This document shows, piece by piece, positions 1 to 10,411 of a stretch of DNA of 64,000 nucleotides. This DNA comes from Balanoglossus misakiensis (taxonomy: Eukaryota > Hemichordata): positions 10,974,001-11,038,000 of the forward strand of contig CM082587.2 of the NCBI GenBank assembly GCA_040954595.2, in the 5' to 3' direction. A program made the position numbers and the translations under genes. Position 1 is the first letter of the stretch, and each line of letters begins with the position of its first letter. The notes below the pieces were generated by a model. It was given only the letters and a program-made list of their open reading frames with translations, did no database searches and was not told the DNA's origin.

Positions 1-179
1 CCCCCAATTTTCTTTCACACAGCAAAACACATCACCTATCTATCTTGTAAAAAAGAAAAACAGCGCTCTCATGAAAAGAATTTGAAACTGATGTTTCCCC
101 TTATCAGTGGGTATTAAAACTGAACATAATTGTTTCTATTTTTTTTAACTTAGTATTCTGTGTTGGGAGACATTGTAAA

Positions 180-660
180 TCGAGAAGTGAAGGGGGTGGG
201 TTTGGGAGGGGGTGTCCCCCTCCCACGTACGAAAATTTTATAAAATACAGAGTTCACAACTGCATTTTAATGAACCCGGCAAAAGCAAATTAACTCAACT
301 ACCGGTATGTTGGGGAGGACAAATTTAACCGTCGCTGCTCAAAGTTATCATGGGGTGGGGGCAAGTCCCCTGACCTGGGACACTAGATAAAACAGTCAAT
401 GATTTAAAGGTGCTGATGAATGACGGGGGTGGGTGTGGGAGGGGGTGTTCCCCTCCCACATTAGAAAATGTTGTATTATGAAGGGTTCAAAACTGCATTT
501 TTGTGGACTCAAAATAAATATTTAGTCCTCAAAGTTTTCAAGCCCCCCCCCCTTTACAGTCCCAAAATTATTTCAAATCCCCCCCTTACATACCCTAAAT
601 TTTTTCAAATCCCCCCCCTCAATTCTCCTGCCCCCCCCCCCTCCAGAGGTGTTTGTGAAT
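180..660 (+). repeat. C/G-tract-rich dispersed repeat (Harbinger-like MITE family fragment)
   Basis: The stretch carries repeated GGGTGGGTGTGGGAGGGGG-like blocks, then 'tgcattttaatgaac' and 'ttggggaggacaaattt', then runs of 7-10 C. The same order of words recurs at 55740-56100, inside a copy with visible termini (55380-56201), and in part at 41140-41297. It is therefore a fragment of that family. No terminus is visible here and no coding potential is evident. Bases 1-180 show nothing recognisable. Confidence 0.6.
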
Positions 661-879
661 GCAGCCTAACCAACAGGGCAATAGGTGTGGTTTTTGTTCC
701 ACAGGGACGAATGTAAGTGTCAGTTTGTTTTTGCCCAAATGTATAAGTTGATTTGGATGACCTCTGTCGTACAGTGCCATATCTCAGCCCGTTGTACAAG
801 TGCAGCTTTGGTATTCCGAGCGAAACTATCATGAAATGCCAAATACAGGCGGATACCTGCGACACCTGCTTGATTCATG

Positions 880-1465
880 TATTACGTGCATACCTAATGG
901 TAGGCTAAGTGAAAGGGCTGCAAATGTAGGATTTCTTGCACATGACATAAACAGGAATGAACATTTTTGTCAAATTTTTGGGTGACATCAGGTGTCCATT
1001 GACCTGCTTTCCATATGTTAGCATGCACATCATGTATAGCCAGGTGTTTGGAGGGGTAGGGTAGGACCCTCTGCGTCATGAAATGCTAAATTTTAGGGGC
1101 TACCTGTAACTTACTTGCGTAACTCATTATTATGGCCATATCTAATTTGACAAACCCAAACAGCGAGGATTTTCCGTTGTCTTGAATATGAACCAAATAA
1201 GAATCCTAATTTTTGGCCCAATTTTTGGATACCCTCAGCTGACCTTTGAAGTAACTGAAGTACTTACAACGTAGAAGTTCACCTTTGGTTGTTGTGTTTG
1301 TACTTGTAAGACATCCATTTCGGGTGGTTGCCTACTTCCCCATATCTCCACATCCAGAGCAAATACAGCCTACGCATTTGAATGGTACAACCCTGAATGG
1401 AGTCTAATGGTTATTAACTCTATGCTTGGGCCCCTTCAACGCTGCTTGCAGCTTTAATTTGGACA
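880..1465 (-). repeat. Reverse-oriented copy of the GGGCCCAAGC repeat family
   Basis: Bases about 1428-1462 are the reverse complement of the head shared by the big repeat blocks (AATTAAAGCTGCAAGCAGC then GGGCCCAAG). To the left, reverse complements of internal words follow (the AGGTCA-like half-site near 1240, the 'attagatatg' and 'ataatgag' words near 1120-1140). The copy is degenerate and its left boundary is uncertain. It shows the family also occurs as single inverted copies, not only in the tandem blocks. Confidence 0.6.
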
Positions 1466-2163
1466 GGCATTGCATGCTGTTTGTCCTTCAAGGGGTTGAT
1501 AATATCCAATTGCACAAGGATGGCACTGACTCAGCTCAGTGTCATGGTACGACCCTTCAGGACACAATACTGTGGAAATACAAAATGTTGAAGGCAGATG
1601 TATACATTGTTCATGTACTGATCATTATGCATTAATGGTTTAAAACACAACTACAATTGTAACACACAGCATTCATTTTGGCCAGTTTTTCACTCTTGTG
1701 TCTACAAGTGGGATGGCAGTTGTGTGTGGTTGAATGTTGATTCACTATATATCCACATGTAGAATAACATTAACTGTGTCTTCTATCAAACATAATTAAT
1801 GGAAAAAGGGCAGCGAGAAAGAGACTTTGTCCCTCCTTGGTATGAGCATATCAAATCAATTATTTCCTTATATCACCTCTTGGTTGGGTTTTATTTACCA
1901 CTCACACTTGTCTTTGATTTGTACACTGCGACTCACAACCACACTCGCAGCAATACGGCCCACCTAACAGGTCATATCAGGCGATATAAACATATTAACA
2001 TCTACACCTTTTTATAATATTAATTTTGGACACAGTTTTAATCCTTTCACCACCATGGTTCAGTCCAAACCAATTGTTTTCTATGGTAAGGTTTGACCTC
2101 TATAGAGGAAACTGGGAGTGAAAGGGTTAAAGTACATAACAACTGAGGAGTATAGGCACTCAC
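1466..2163. other. Stretch without recognisable feature
   Basis: AT-rich sequence downstream (in gene sense) of the last visible exon of the minus-strand pentraxin/HYR/sushi gene. I see no exon with splice signals and domain similarity, no repeat shared with the rest of the window, and no RNA gene. It is probably intron or intergenic DNA. Confidence 0.4.
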
Positions 2164-2312
2164 CACATTCTTCTCCAACAAGAACACTACCATTGGAACA
2201 GAATATTGTACTTTCAACTTGTAATGTCTCAGCGTCGACCGAATATTCAGCTGTATCAAAAGTACCATTCTTGACTGCATCTTCAATAACTACAGCTGCA
2301 GCATCAGCAGAG
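2164..2312 (-). CDS. Exon 7 (visible) of SVEP1-like gene: end of Cys module, start of ephrin-receptor-like region
   Basis: The acceptor is ...TTTTATCCATTAG before 2312 and the donor GTGAGT follows 2164. The 149-bp exon begins with the third base of a codon and ends after the first base of one, which fits the phase-2 end of the exon at 2881. It encodes about 49 residues, including ADAAAVVIEDAV and FCSNGSVLVGEEC. The latter resembles the sequence that leads into ephrin-receptor-like cysteine-rich (GCC2/GCC3) repeats in SVEP1-type extracellular proteins; that comparison is from memory. The next exon in transcript order should lie to the left but was not found before position 1. Confidence 0.7.
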
Positions 2313-2381
2313 CTAATGGATAAAACAACAGGCAAAAAATTCTTACATATGCCACATTACAATACCAACCAGAAGTGTGTA

Positions 2382-2589
2382 CTGTAAACTGGGTTGTTTT
2401 CACGACAGGAAATTTTCGCGATATTAAAAGAGGCGACTGTTACGTGAGGACGAATTTTCGAGTTCTCGTATTTCACTAACTGCATCATTATCTCCAAAAA
2501 CATTTTACACAACTTTTTATTTTAACGTTTTTTTGACCAGCGCATGTTTTGCAGAAATTTACTGCTCGCGAAAATAACACGTTTTGCAG
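2382..2589. mobile_element. Short TA-flanked MITE, copy 1
   Basis: The element runs from CTGTAAACTGGG to CACGTTTTGCAG and is flanked by TA on both sides (2380-2381 and 2590-2591). The ends are imperfect inverted repeats, and the interior has no coding frame. It matches the cleaner copy at 4445-4634 in its ends, its size (about 200 bp) and internal words. TA duplication and a small non-coding body fit a Tc1/mariner-type miniature element. It lies in the intron between the exons at 2881 and 2312. Confidence 0.55.
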
Positions 2590-2880
2590 TATATTTCGAA
2601 TGCACGAATCTTTAGAATACAGGATGCCGCAACATGAAGGAAGGTGGGCAGAAATGATGGGGTTGCCAAAAACTGAAAATGTTTGAGTGTTAAGACACAA
2701 AATAATTTGTTTTCACTTGCATGAATGGAATATTTTGCAATAATGCAAACACCAGCTGTATAGGGAATACAGAGCTGGTCCTCACACAGCCTGGGATCAG
2801 TACCCTAGACATGTCACCAAAGTCATTTCAATAGAACAGAAGGGGAATAAAATACTCGAAAAATTACAATTACTACTCAC

Positions 2881-3133
2881 GCATTGGTTGTGAAACTGAA
2901 CTGAACCACAAGCTGAGTATCAGCCTGTCTCTTTCTTCGGTTTGAGGCATTGCAGGTTATTTCAAGGTCATCAAAGTTGCATTCACCGCCACAAATACCA
3001 AACAAATCATTCAGATAGTTGATAGTGTTCATAAAACTGATCCTCAATTGCTGGATGACACCATTGTTACATGTACCAGCCTGTGAATTGTATGACACGC
3101 CACAATTCACTCCACGTTGAGTCTTCCCAGGAG
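2881..3133 (-). CDS. Exon 6 (visible) of SVEP1-like gene: cysteine module with furin-like site
   Basis: The acceptor is CTACTGCAG and the donor GTGAGTAGTA. The exon is 253 bp, enters with two bases of a codon and leaves in phase 2, matching both neighbours. It encodes a secreted-type module with the cysteines GVNCG, GTCNN, GICGGEC and ITCNAS. A basic run, RRKR before QAD, looks like a proprotein-convertase site. The module lies C-terminal to the sushi domain and N-terminal to the ephrin-like region. I do not recognise it as a named Pfam domain. The 403-base intron on its 5' side (3134-3536) holds nothing I can identify. Confidence 0.75.
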
Positions 3134-3536
3134 CTGCAGTAGAACAATACAAACAAACAAATTTTGTTAAAGATGCAATTTTCAATCTAGCGAACGATGT
3201 ATTGACTTAGACTGCGAAACCGATTAGCCAATCAGGAAAGTTACAGCTGCTTACCCAGAACAAAATATTAAGAAAATAGCTCAAATGTACTGGAGCTTTA
3301 TATTGGGGTAAGCAGATATGATGTTAACAAATTATCTACCTGTAATCACAACCTTGACATACTGTAAAGCAAGAATTTGCATTACTCATATTTCTCTTTT
3401 CATTTATAACTAAAAGAAAATTGTCTCAATGCTGGAATACCCCCTCTCACAACTCTCTCTCTTTGGAGCATTTTCTGAATGTGCATGTGCAACCTGATTA
3501 TATTTCTTTACTGATACCAAATCATTTTTTTCTCAC

Positions 3537-3737
3537 CTGAACATCCAGGGAAGGTGAATTCCTCGTCTGGATTCTCAGGATTAAAATATCCTTCACTATG
3601 GCAGAGATAGTAAGGTGCTGGCAGGCTTGCAAACTTGTATCCTGGTAAACAATCCACCTGACAGAACACACCCGACTCAAACTCATTACAGATGGAAATA
3701 CCTTTAACTGGTGGTGCTGGCTTTTCACAATCAAATG
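3537..3737 (-). CDS. Exon 5 (visible) of SVEP1-like gene: sushi (CCP) domain
   Basis: The exon has acceptor TTTCTTTTACAG, donor GTGAGA, is 201 bp, and is phase 1 at both ends, as is usual for shuffled sushi modules. It encodes one sushi/CCP domain. The first cysteine is in FDCEKPAPP, followed by CNEF, VFCQVDC, GYKF, YLCHSEG, and FPGCSG at the end. The pattern of cysteines, the G-Y and the tryptophan-poor ending suit the complement-control-protein fold used for extracellular protein binding. It directly follows the HYR half encoded at 4732-4827. Confidence 0.85.
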
Positions 3738-3944
3738 CTGTAAAAGAAAGGAGAACACAGTTTATTTGTCTATATATTTTTAATTTTATTTCATCTATCA
3801 TCCAACAGGCAAATACTACCCAAATGTCTGTGTCTCATATATCATCCAACAGGCAAATACTACCCAAATGCCCAGGTCTAGGTAACGAACCCACAACCCT
3901 AGCCACTAGGGCACAATGCCTCTTTTACCAGGTTCACACAGGGT

Positions 3945-4215
3945 AAAATTTGAGACACTATTTGCCAGTGCTAACCACAGAGCATTAATCCTTTGAGTCA
4001 TGTTGTGTCCACACACACAAAGTTTATGTATGGGCGCTGAGGCTCGGCCCCATAGACAATGGGTTGCGGAGAGGTGTTAATCCTTACACCGGCTCAGGTC
4101 TGGCTGGCAGAGCCGTCTCAAATCTGAGACGTTTCAGGACCACTTACACCGTCCACACATGTTTTTTAAGACAGTATCAATTCTGAGATGCTTCAGAACT
4201 GTCTTAATGGTGTAT
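3945..4215 (-). repeat. Dispersed repeat, inverted and shortened relative to 29290-29970
   Basis: Words such as 'agagcattaatcctttgagtc', 'caatgggttgcggagaggtgttaat', 'ccggctcaggtctg' and 'gtctcaaatctgagac' reappear reverse-complemented between 29290 and 29970. The copy here is about 270 bp and lacks the central few hundred bases of the other. It contains the palindrome TCTCAAATCTGAGA. No coding frame is visible. It is probably a non-autonomous DNA transposon, but I did not resolve terminal repeats or a target duplication. Confidence 0.65.
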
Positions 4216-4444
4216 GTGTGACAACCATATTTATTACACAGTCAAATCTTTTAAACAGAACACCAACACATTAACATGTTTCTATGTAAAAGGGACTAGG
4301 AAAAACTGTTGGTTGAAGAGAGGTTTCCCGATTAGACAGGGTTTGTTTTAGACGGGTTTGAGTGTCCTTGTATGTTCTGAATGATGTTGTTATAATTTTT
4401 GATAGTTACATAGGGACAAAAGTGATAATGATGCAATCATATTA

Positions 4445-4634
4445 CTGTAAAACGGCAAATTTTCCCAAACTTCGGCAAAAAAGAAGAAGAAAATAAAGTC
4501 GCATAAAATGTTTTTCAGAGATAACAGAGTAGTTAGTAAAATACTAGAATGCGGAAATTTAATTCTCGTGTCACAGTTGCCTCTTTTGATATATTGCAAA
4601 ATATTTTCTGTCACGAAAATGTCCCGTTTTACAG
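4445..4634. mobile_element. Short TA-flanked MITE, copy 2 (clean termini)
   Basis: The left end CTGTAAAACGG and right end CCGTTTTACAG are perfect 11-bp terminal inverted repeats. They are flanked by TA at 4443-4444 and 4635-4636. The element is 190 bp, AT-rich and non-coding, and is related to the copy at 2382-2589. TA duplications fit transposition by a Tc1/mariner-type enzyme. It lies in the intron between the HYR and sushi exons. Confidence 0.7.
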
Positions 4635-4731
4635 TATGTGACAAGACATAACAAGGGGTAGAGATAACAATTTGTCAAGATATTAATTAATTTGTAAAGT
4701 TTATGTATGAATGATAAAAAAATTCACTCAC

Positions 4732-4827
4732 GCAGTACATAGAGTAAAAAGTTGCACTGTGCATTGTTGCCAGCTGTATCTGAAGCAACATAGCTGATCT
4801 GGTAGGTTCCCCAGGAAAAGGTGTCAC
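4732..4827 (-). CDS. Exon 4 (visible) of SVEP1-like gene: C-terminal half of HYR domain
   Basis: The acceptor is TTGTTCTTACAG and the donor GTGAGT. The exon is 96 bp and phase 1 on both sides. It encodes GDTFSWGTYQISYVA followed by SDTAGNNAQCNFLLYVL. This is the conserved second half of a hyalin-repeat (HYR) domain, with the typical A/S-D-x-A-G-N-x-A-x-C-x-F-x-V signature. It completes the fold begun in the exon at 9252-9392. The intron between the two halves (4828-9251) carries a full LINE insertion. Confidence 0.85.
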
Positions 4828-5273
4828 CTGTAAGAACAAAATTATGCACATCATTACAGGCATGGGTGCTAAAGCCAAAATAGCTTCCGTTTCTTGAATG
4901 TTTTTCATGATTTTCTTTTCAAACTTAGAATGGTCCATTTAAGTGAGCTATCTGGTGGGTATACACAGGCATATTATCAACTCCTGATTGTGACTGTACA
5001 TATAAACATGAACAAGATATGTATACTAAACAGATATGGTGCCGCACACGTTTATTCAACTGCCCATTGTAAGAGAACACAACATTTGTGGTATGGGTAT
5101 CCCCAGTAGTAGTGGAGAATATTAAGTACTTTACTGATTAAAGGCCTTGCTCAACAGTTGGTCAAATCTTTTGTTTCCAATAAACAATTACGTGCAAACA
5201 CAAATGCTTTCGAGTTTTAACTTCATTGTACTGCCCTGGGATCGAGGAAAGGGCCTATAAACATATGGTAATA

Positions 5274-8200
5274 ATAATAATAATTTTTTATTCCACTTGC
5301 ACTACAGGCCTCTAGCCCAATGTACTGGAATATTTTAAATACATTTCAGGAAAAAAAAATTAAATGTTACAGAACACAGTGACCTTGAGAGTGTTAAGAT
5401 TTGCAGGGGGTTTCTTTTACAGTGAAAACAAGAACCAGCACTTTCCCGGAAGTCAGTTCGCCAACTCCTTCCTTTTGTTAAAGGCATAAAATAAGTAAAG
5501 GCTTAACTTTCTTATGATATTCGGATTTTGTGTTGACATAATTTGCATAAATTTATCAATAGATGGGTTGGTAAGAAATTGAGCAGGTAAGTATTTTACC
5601 CTGATGGTATCGTATAACTTACATTGTAATAAAAAGTGGTATTCATTTTCTATGTACCCATCGTTACAAATACACAACCTGTCTTCACGTGGGGTGTTAT
5701 TTCGTCTACCTTGTTCAATATGAAGTGGATGGTTAGATAACCGAAAAGAAGTTAAGGTAGCTCTAAAAATAGGCTTCAGGGTGGTGAGGAGGTATGGTTC
5801 TATCAATAGAGTAGATTTAAAAAGTCTATATGATTGCAGCCTGTTGTAAGTACCAATTTCCACGTTCCAGTCTTGCAGTTCTATGTCTGTACAACGCTGT
5901 CTAAATTCCGAAAGGAATTTTGTCTCGTTACCCACTCCCTGATTGTACCATGCCTCCGCAAACCCATATGAAAACAGGATAGATCTCACAGCTTTTGCCC
6001 AACATTCACAATTTCTTTCAGCCAGTTTACATTGCTCTTGGTACGCATGAAAAATATATCTCTTAGTATCAGCGTTTGTTAAACGTAACCAGAACTTTAT
6101 CATTTTTGGAAGTCTTAGCGTTCTCATGCTAAATCTTCCCAACTCCCCTCTTACTGCAATATTGACAACTGGACCATGTTGGTGTAAGAGAAACTTACAA
6201 AACTTTAAATGAATTCTTTCAATATCAGGCGCTTGTATGTACCCCCACGCCTCTGAGCAGTAATTCAAAATGGGTGCTATTTTTATATCAAAAATCTTTA
6301 AACATGTTTTGATTGGAACATCTCCCAAAGCTTTGAGTCGGGAGGTAACAGAATATAAAGCTTTAGCAGCTTGATCCGCTAACACTTTTTGTGCCTTAGA
6401 CCATATACCACTGCATGAAAAAACAATACCCAAATACTTGAAATAAGTAACCACTTTGACAGGCTGGCCCCGGAAAAACCATTTTTCATTGTTACGTAAG
6501 CGTCCACCCCTTCTAAAAACAACAATATTTGTTTTTTCAAGATTCACAGTGAGCTTATATTTTACACAATAACAGTCTAGCTCGTTAAGTAATCTCTGCA
6601 ATTTGATTTTTGTTTCAGCAATCAAAACCATGTCATCTGCAAATAAGAGATAGAAAATTTGAACCAAGCCCACAGAACAACCACTCACCCAAGTATTCTC
6701 AGTAAATTCTTTATGTAAATCGTTTAGAAAAAAGGAGAAAAGAAATGGGGAGAGTATGCAACCCTGTCTGACCCCGTGTGGACAATTGAAAAACTCTGTA
6801 AGCCCCTCCATACCGAGAACACAAGTTTTCACGTCAGAGTAAATGGCATGCAACATTTTAAACATTTTGCCCTTAAGTCCCGCTTCCCGTAACTTTAGGA
6901 AAAGAGCTGTTCTGTGCACCCGGTCAAATGCCTTCTCGAAGTCTACAAAGGCGCAATACAATCTACCTTGTCTCCGACTTAAATATTTTTGGACAAGTGT
7001 TCGTAAAATGAAAATATTGTCTGCAGTAGTATATCCTTTACGGAAACCTGCTTGTTCTTCTCTGAACTCTACACAATTGTCTTGCCAAAGTTGCAACCTG
7101 TTGTACAAAATTCTTGTAAAAATTTTACTTATCACAGGTAAGAGTGTAATCCCTCTGTAATTGTTTGGGCTCTGTTTGTCACCCTTCTTGAAAATTGGTA
7201 CGATGATACCTTCAGCCCAAATCAAGGGAAAATTACTCGAATTGAAAACAGCATTAAAAAGCTCACGTAACATGGGAATTAGTACAGACCTACATGACTT
7301 GAAAAACAATGGTGGGATTCCGTCTATTCCAGGTGATTTGTCATTTTTTAAGCAATTGATACTACCAACAATTTCGTCGTCAGTGATCGGCTGGTCTAAA
7401 ATCTCAGAGACAGTTTCGTTCACCTCTGAGGTCTCGGAATTCCTGAGTATGTCAATGGCGTCATGCATGTATGTCAACAAATCTCTATATTGATCTTGTT
7501 CCTGGCTATCCTGAGGGTTGTAAAGATTCTGAAAATAGTTATACCACACCTCGTTGTTAATGCTCGGTGATGTGCGAGTTTTTGTATTTTTGAAAAAAGA
7601 CCAAAACTTCTTTGAATCCTTTTCTCTTAGTGCTAAATCTATTCTTTGGAGTCTATCTACCTTAAACTTATATTTCTTTTCTTTAATTAAGTGACGGTAC
7701 TCTTTTTTCTTTTGTCTGTAATGCTCCAAATCGACCGCATTCTTGTTTTTCCTGTAAGTATTCAATGACTTGTAAACTGAATTTCGAGCGGTCTGGCACT
7801 CTCTGTCAAACCAAGTATTTGTATTCCAGACACGACGCTTTGAACCAGTCGTTTGAGGCTTGGCGACTTTGTAAAATAACTGATTAAACTTAGTTGCCAA
7901 GCCGTTTATATCTACTGCAGAAGTGAGGAGATCTGTAAATTCTGCAATAAGAGCTTCCAGAGAATTTTCCGAAAAAACATTTACAAAGTCGGCAGTATCG
8001 ATACGATACTTAATGAATGGTTTTGAAGGTGGTAAATGGTGGGAGGCACTATCATTTCTCCCATCACTTGTACAATTTTGAATGGGGAGTGAAAAAGAAA
8101 AGAGTATTGGGAAATGGTCAGACTCGAATCTATTACCAACTTTAAAATACAAAATATTGGAAAGAAATTCTCTACTAACTATCAGATAATCGATAGTACT

Positions 8201-8982
8201 TCTACCAGAGCCACTGAGAAATGTATATTCTCCATTACTGTCATCACATGTACGACCATTTACAATGCTGAGGGAAACTGTTTTACACAAATTGATAAGA
8301 TTTTCCCCATATTTATTTGTCACGCTGTCACAATTTCTACGAGACCTGGTCTGCGTATCTTCCATATAGTCCAGGTCGTCAATAGGCAAATGATTAACGC
8401 TATCGTGTACAATAAAGTCTTCTAGTTGACCCGTACGGGCATTGAAATCTCCGCAGAGAATGATTTGACAGTTTTGGTACGCGCAACGAAAGTCAGCTAT
8501 TCTTTCTTCAATGTAGTCAAAAATACCCTCATTTGCATACTCCGATGATCCTTGTGGGGTGACATACACTAGACCAATTATCCACGTGCTTTCATTTTCT
8601 GTAGGACAGAATTTCAGCCACATGACATCTTCATTGTCACTATGTAAATGTGTTACAAATTTACAATGCTCATTCCTGATAAAAATAGCCACGCCACCTG
8701 AGGGTCTTCCCCTTGTTGATTTAGGTGTACGAATAGAAGAGAAGCTATTATAGCCATCCAAGTTGAACACCTGGTTCTTGGTAGCCCAAGTCTCTGTAAA
8801 ACCAATGATGTCATACTCACTAATGTAATCGATGAAATCTCTTGTCGCCCATTTGGATTTGAGTCCCCTGATATTCCAAACAATGAAATTCATGTTCAAT
8901 CTTTGTCTTGTATCTTGCCTTTTTGTTTGCTGTAGGTTTGGGCCTTGGCCGCATTGCTAGTCCGTGCTGCTGTTGTGTGGTA
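5274..8982 (-). mobile_element. Full-length APE-type LINE with target-site duplication
   Basis: The 11-bp sequence ATATGGTAATA occurs at 5263-5273 and again at 8983-8993, immediately outside the element, and is read as the target-site duplication. On the minus strand the order is an about 90-bp 5' leader, a single long ORF (8893-5453), an about 180-bp 3' UTR, and a short (ATT)n tail next to the left duplication. There is no room for a separate ORF1. The element lies in an intron in the same orientation as the host gene. Visible ends, duplication and an open frame point to a complete and fairly recent insertion. Confidence 0.85.
5453..8893 (-). CDS. LINE endonuclease-reverse transcriptase polyprotein
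   Basis: The 1146-codon frame starts at the ATG at 8893 (NFIVWNIRG); a TTG two codons earlier is not needed. An APE-like endonuclease covers about residues 1-270, with E34 in FTETW, GDFNAR near 150 and the SDH motif near 263. The reverse transcriptase follows from about residue 500, with DGIPPLFFK, the GYTTADN region, the FEKAFDRV motif and FADD near 751. The C-terminus has a cysteine-histidine cluster (RLCICNDG ... EYHFLLQC, about 1070-1090). It nicks DNA and primes cDNA from its own RNA. No frameshift, stop or loss of a key residue is seen. The clade (Jockey/CR1/L2-like group) is not resolved by eye. Confidence 0.93.
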   Translation of the reverse strand: MNFIVWNIRGLKSKWATRDFIDYISEYDIIGFTETWATKNQVFNLDGYNSFSSIRTPKSTRGRPSGGVAIFIRNEHCKFVTHLHSDNEDVMWLKFCPTENESTWIIGLVYVTPQGSSEYANEGIFDYIEERIADFRCAYQNCQIILCGDFNARTGQLEDFIVHDSVNHLPIDDLDYMEDTQTRSRRNCDSVTNKYGENLINLCKTVSLSIVNGRTCDDSNGEYTFLSGSGRSTIDYLIVSREFLSNILYFKVGNRFESDHFPILFSFSLPIQNCTSDGRNDSASHHLPPSKPFIKYRIDTADFVNVFSENSLEALIAEFTDLLTSAVDINGLATKFNQLFYKVAKPQTTGSKRRVWNTNTWFDRECQTARNSVYKSLNTYRKNKNAVDLEHYRQKKKEYRHLIKEKKYKFKVDRLQRIDLALREKDSKKFWSFFKNTKTRTSPSINNEVWYNYFQNLYNPQDSQEQDQYRDLLTYMHDAIDILRNSETSEVNETVSEILDQPITDDEIVGSINCLKNDKSPGIDGIPPLFFKSCRSVLIPMLRELFNAVFNSSNFPLIWAEGIIVPIFKKGDKQSPNNYRGITLLPVISKIFTRILYNRLQLWQDNCVEFREEQAGFRKGYTTADNIFILRTLVQKYLSRRQGRLYCAFVDFEKAFDRVHRTALFLKLREAGLKGKMFKMLHAIYSDVKTCVLGMEGLTEFFNCPHGVRQGCILSPFLFSFFLNDLHKEFTENTWVSGCSVGLVQIFYLLFADDMVLIAETKIKLQRLLNELDCYCVKYKLTVNLEKTNIVVFRRGGRLRNNEKWFFRGQPVKVVTYFKYLGIVFSCSGIWSKAQKVLADQAAKALYSVTSRLKALGDVPIKTCLKIFDIKIAPILNYCSEAWGYIQAPDIERIHLKFCKFLLHQHGPVVNIAVRGELGRFSMRTLRLPKMIKFWLRLTNADTKRYIFHAYQEQCKLAERNCECWAKAVRSILFSYGFAEAWYNQGVGNETKFLSEFRQRCTDIELQDWNVEIGTYNRLQSYRLFKSTLLIEPYLLTTLKPIFRATLTSFRLSNHPLHIEQGRRNNTPREDRLCICNDGYIENEYHFLLQCKLYDTIRVKYLPAQFLTNPSIDKFMQIMSTQNPNIIRKLSLYLFYAFNKRKELAN

Positions 8983-9251
8983 ATATGGTAATAGTATCAG
9001 CAATTGAGGCTTTAATACTTGGAAGCAAGATCATCTGTCGCACATAGGATGTGCTAGCCATATATGAGTAACGGCCACAAGAATAAACTGTACCAGTATG
9101 CTTCATACTGACCATAATCTTAGGAAAGTTGTCTCAGCTTGTTGGTTTCTGTTTAGATCAACTCCCCACCCCACCCCGATAAAAAAAACTTAGTTAGTGT
9201 GAATGTTATATATTATCTATAATCAGAAATGATATTTTATAGGAAACTTAC

Positions 9252-9392
9252 CCATTGTGTAGGTTTGTGTCACATTGGCAATGGCGACATCATCTGTAAA
9301 TATAGGCTCCTGCCATACTCCTGTTGTCAAGCTATTAGGACTAATTATACGGGTCGTATTGGGACAGTAAATGACTTCAGGAGCGTGTTTAT
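9252..9392 (-). CDS. Exon 3 (visible) of SVEP1-like gene: N-terminal half of HYR domain
   Basis: The acceptor is TTTTTTTCTTCAG and the donor GTAAGT. The exon is 141 bp and phase 1 on both sides. It encodes HAPEVIYCPNTTRIISPN through PIFTDDVAIANVTQTYTMG. The C-P-x-N ... W-x-E-P-x-F-x-D-D pattern is the start of a hyalin-repeat domain. Together with the exon at 4732-4827 it forms one complete HYR domain of about 80 residues. Confidence 0.85.
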
Positions 9393-9686
9393 CTGAAGAA
9401 AAAAAAGTGAAAGAATAACAAATGTTTGTAAATTAAACAACTGGTCCACACCCCCTATGCATACACTGGTACATTTAGGTAAATGCACTACTAGATGTTA
9501 ATATCTGTCACATATTCAGAAATCCAGATATTGTTAAGTGCTTGTTTTCTGATACATGTGAATAGACTAGATCACTGTCAAGAAACACTACAAGATAGGA
9601 CAGGAGTCATGAGATGGTATCCATAGGCATAATAACTGATATGATCAATTACACTCATGATAAGCCTAGTTCTTGGAACAGCAGAA

Positions 9687-9785
9687 ACTGATGATGATGA
9701 TGGTGATGATGATGACGATGATGATGATGATGGTGGTGGTGGTGGTGGTGATGATGATTATGATGATGATGATGGTGATGTTGGT
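9687..9785. repeat. (GAT)n / (GGT)n microsatellite
   Basis: A run of imperfect GAT, GGT and GAC triplets over about 100 bases lies inside the intron between the HYR and pentraxin exons. Its translation as poly-His or poly-Met in either direction is an artefact of the triplet repeat. The rest of this intron (9393-10127) shows nothing else. Confidence 0.9.
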
Positions 9786-10127
9786 TGTGAATAGTATCAT
9801 TACATTCAGTGTTAAATACATGTACGGTAGAAACAAAAAGAGTGAGCGATACAGGCATGGGCAGATGATGATTCCCTATACTTCCTAAAGTAGGGAGATT
9901 GCAGGCTGTGTGATTGGAGTACAACACACAACAGCTAGGGGCTGGTGAATGTACACAGGAAAAACTACTCAAAATTTCACACAGTTTTCCCTGGACAGAC
10001 ACAACATTACAAGGAGAGCTGTGTTAAAGTAAGGATTTAGGATTAATCAACTCTGTGAATATGACCCAATTTCTCCTCATCAGATTATGCATAAAATTGT
10101 TTGATAGTAATGAATAAGGCTATTTAC

Positions 10128-10411
10128 CAACAGGTGTGCATGGTGAACCAGAGTAACCAATTGGGCACCTGGTACTTCCACAAGCTGATGGCTGGATTTT
10201 GACCACACTTCCCAATAACTCTTGATCCATTTCAACCCACATGACATGATTGCCAAGTGGACTTTGTGAACAGTTCAAAGCCAGACTCTGGATTTCAACA
10301 GGAGTCAATACATAATCGTATACATTCATCTGTGTAACATCACCATGGAAGCTAAAATAGTTGTCAAGGAGTCCATTTTCGTCATAGCTTTGACCAAGAA
10401 TTACCATACAG
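10128..10411 (-). CDS. Exon 2 (visible) of SVEP1-like gene: C-terminal part of pentraxin/LamG domain
   Basis: The acceptor is TTTTTCAACAG and the donor GTAAAT. The exon is 284 bp, enters in phase 2 and leaves in phase 1. It encodes CMVILGQSYDENG, then FSFHGDVTQMNVYDYVLTP, then LALNCSQ and GNHVMWVEM. The G-x-x-x-x-x-N-x-Y-D-Y-x-L-T-P stretch is the typical C-terminal strand set of pentraxin/LamG folds. The last part, SACGSTRCPIGYSGSPC, looks like the beginning of an EGF-like or linker segment. It joins in frame to the exon at 10815-11015. Confidence 0.85.

Noticed and set aside
9655-10002. Poly-histidine and poly-methionine ORFs
   Set aside because: Artefact of the GAT/GGT triplet microsatellite; no other coding features.
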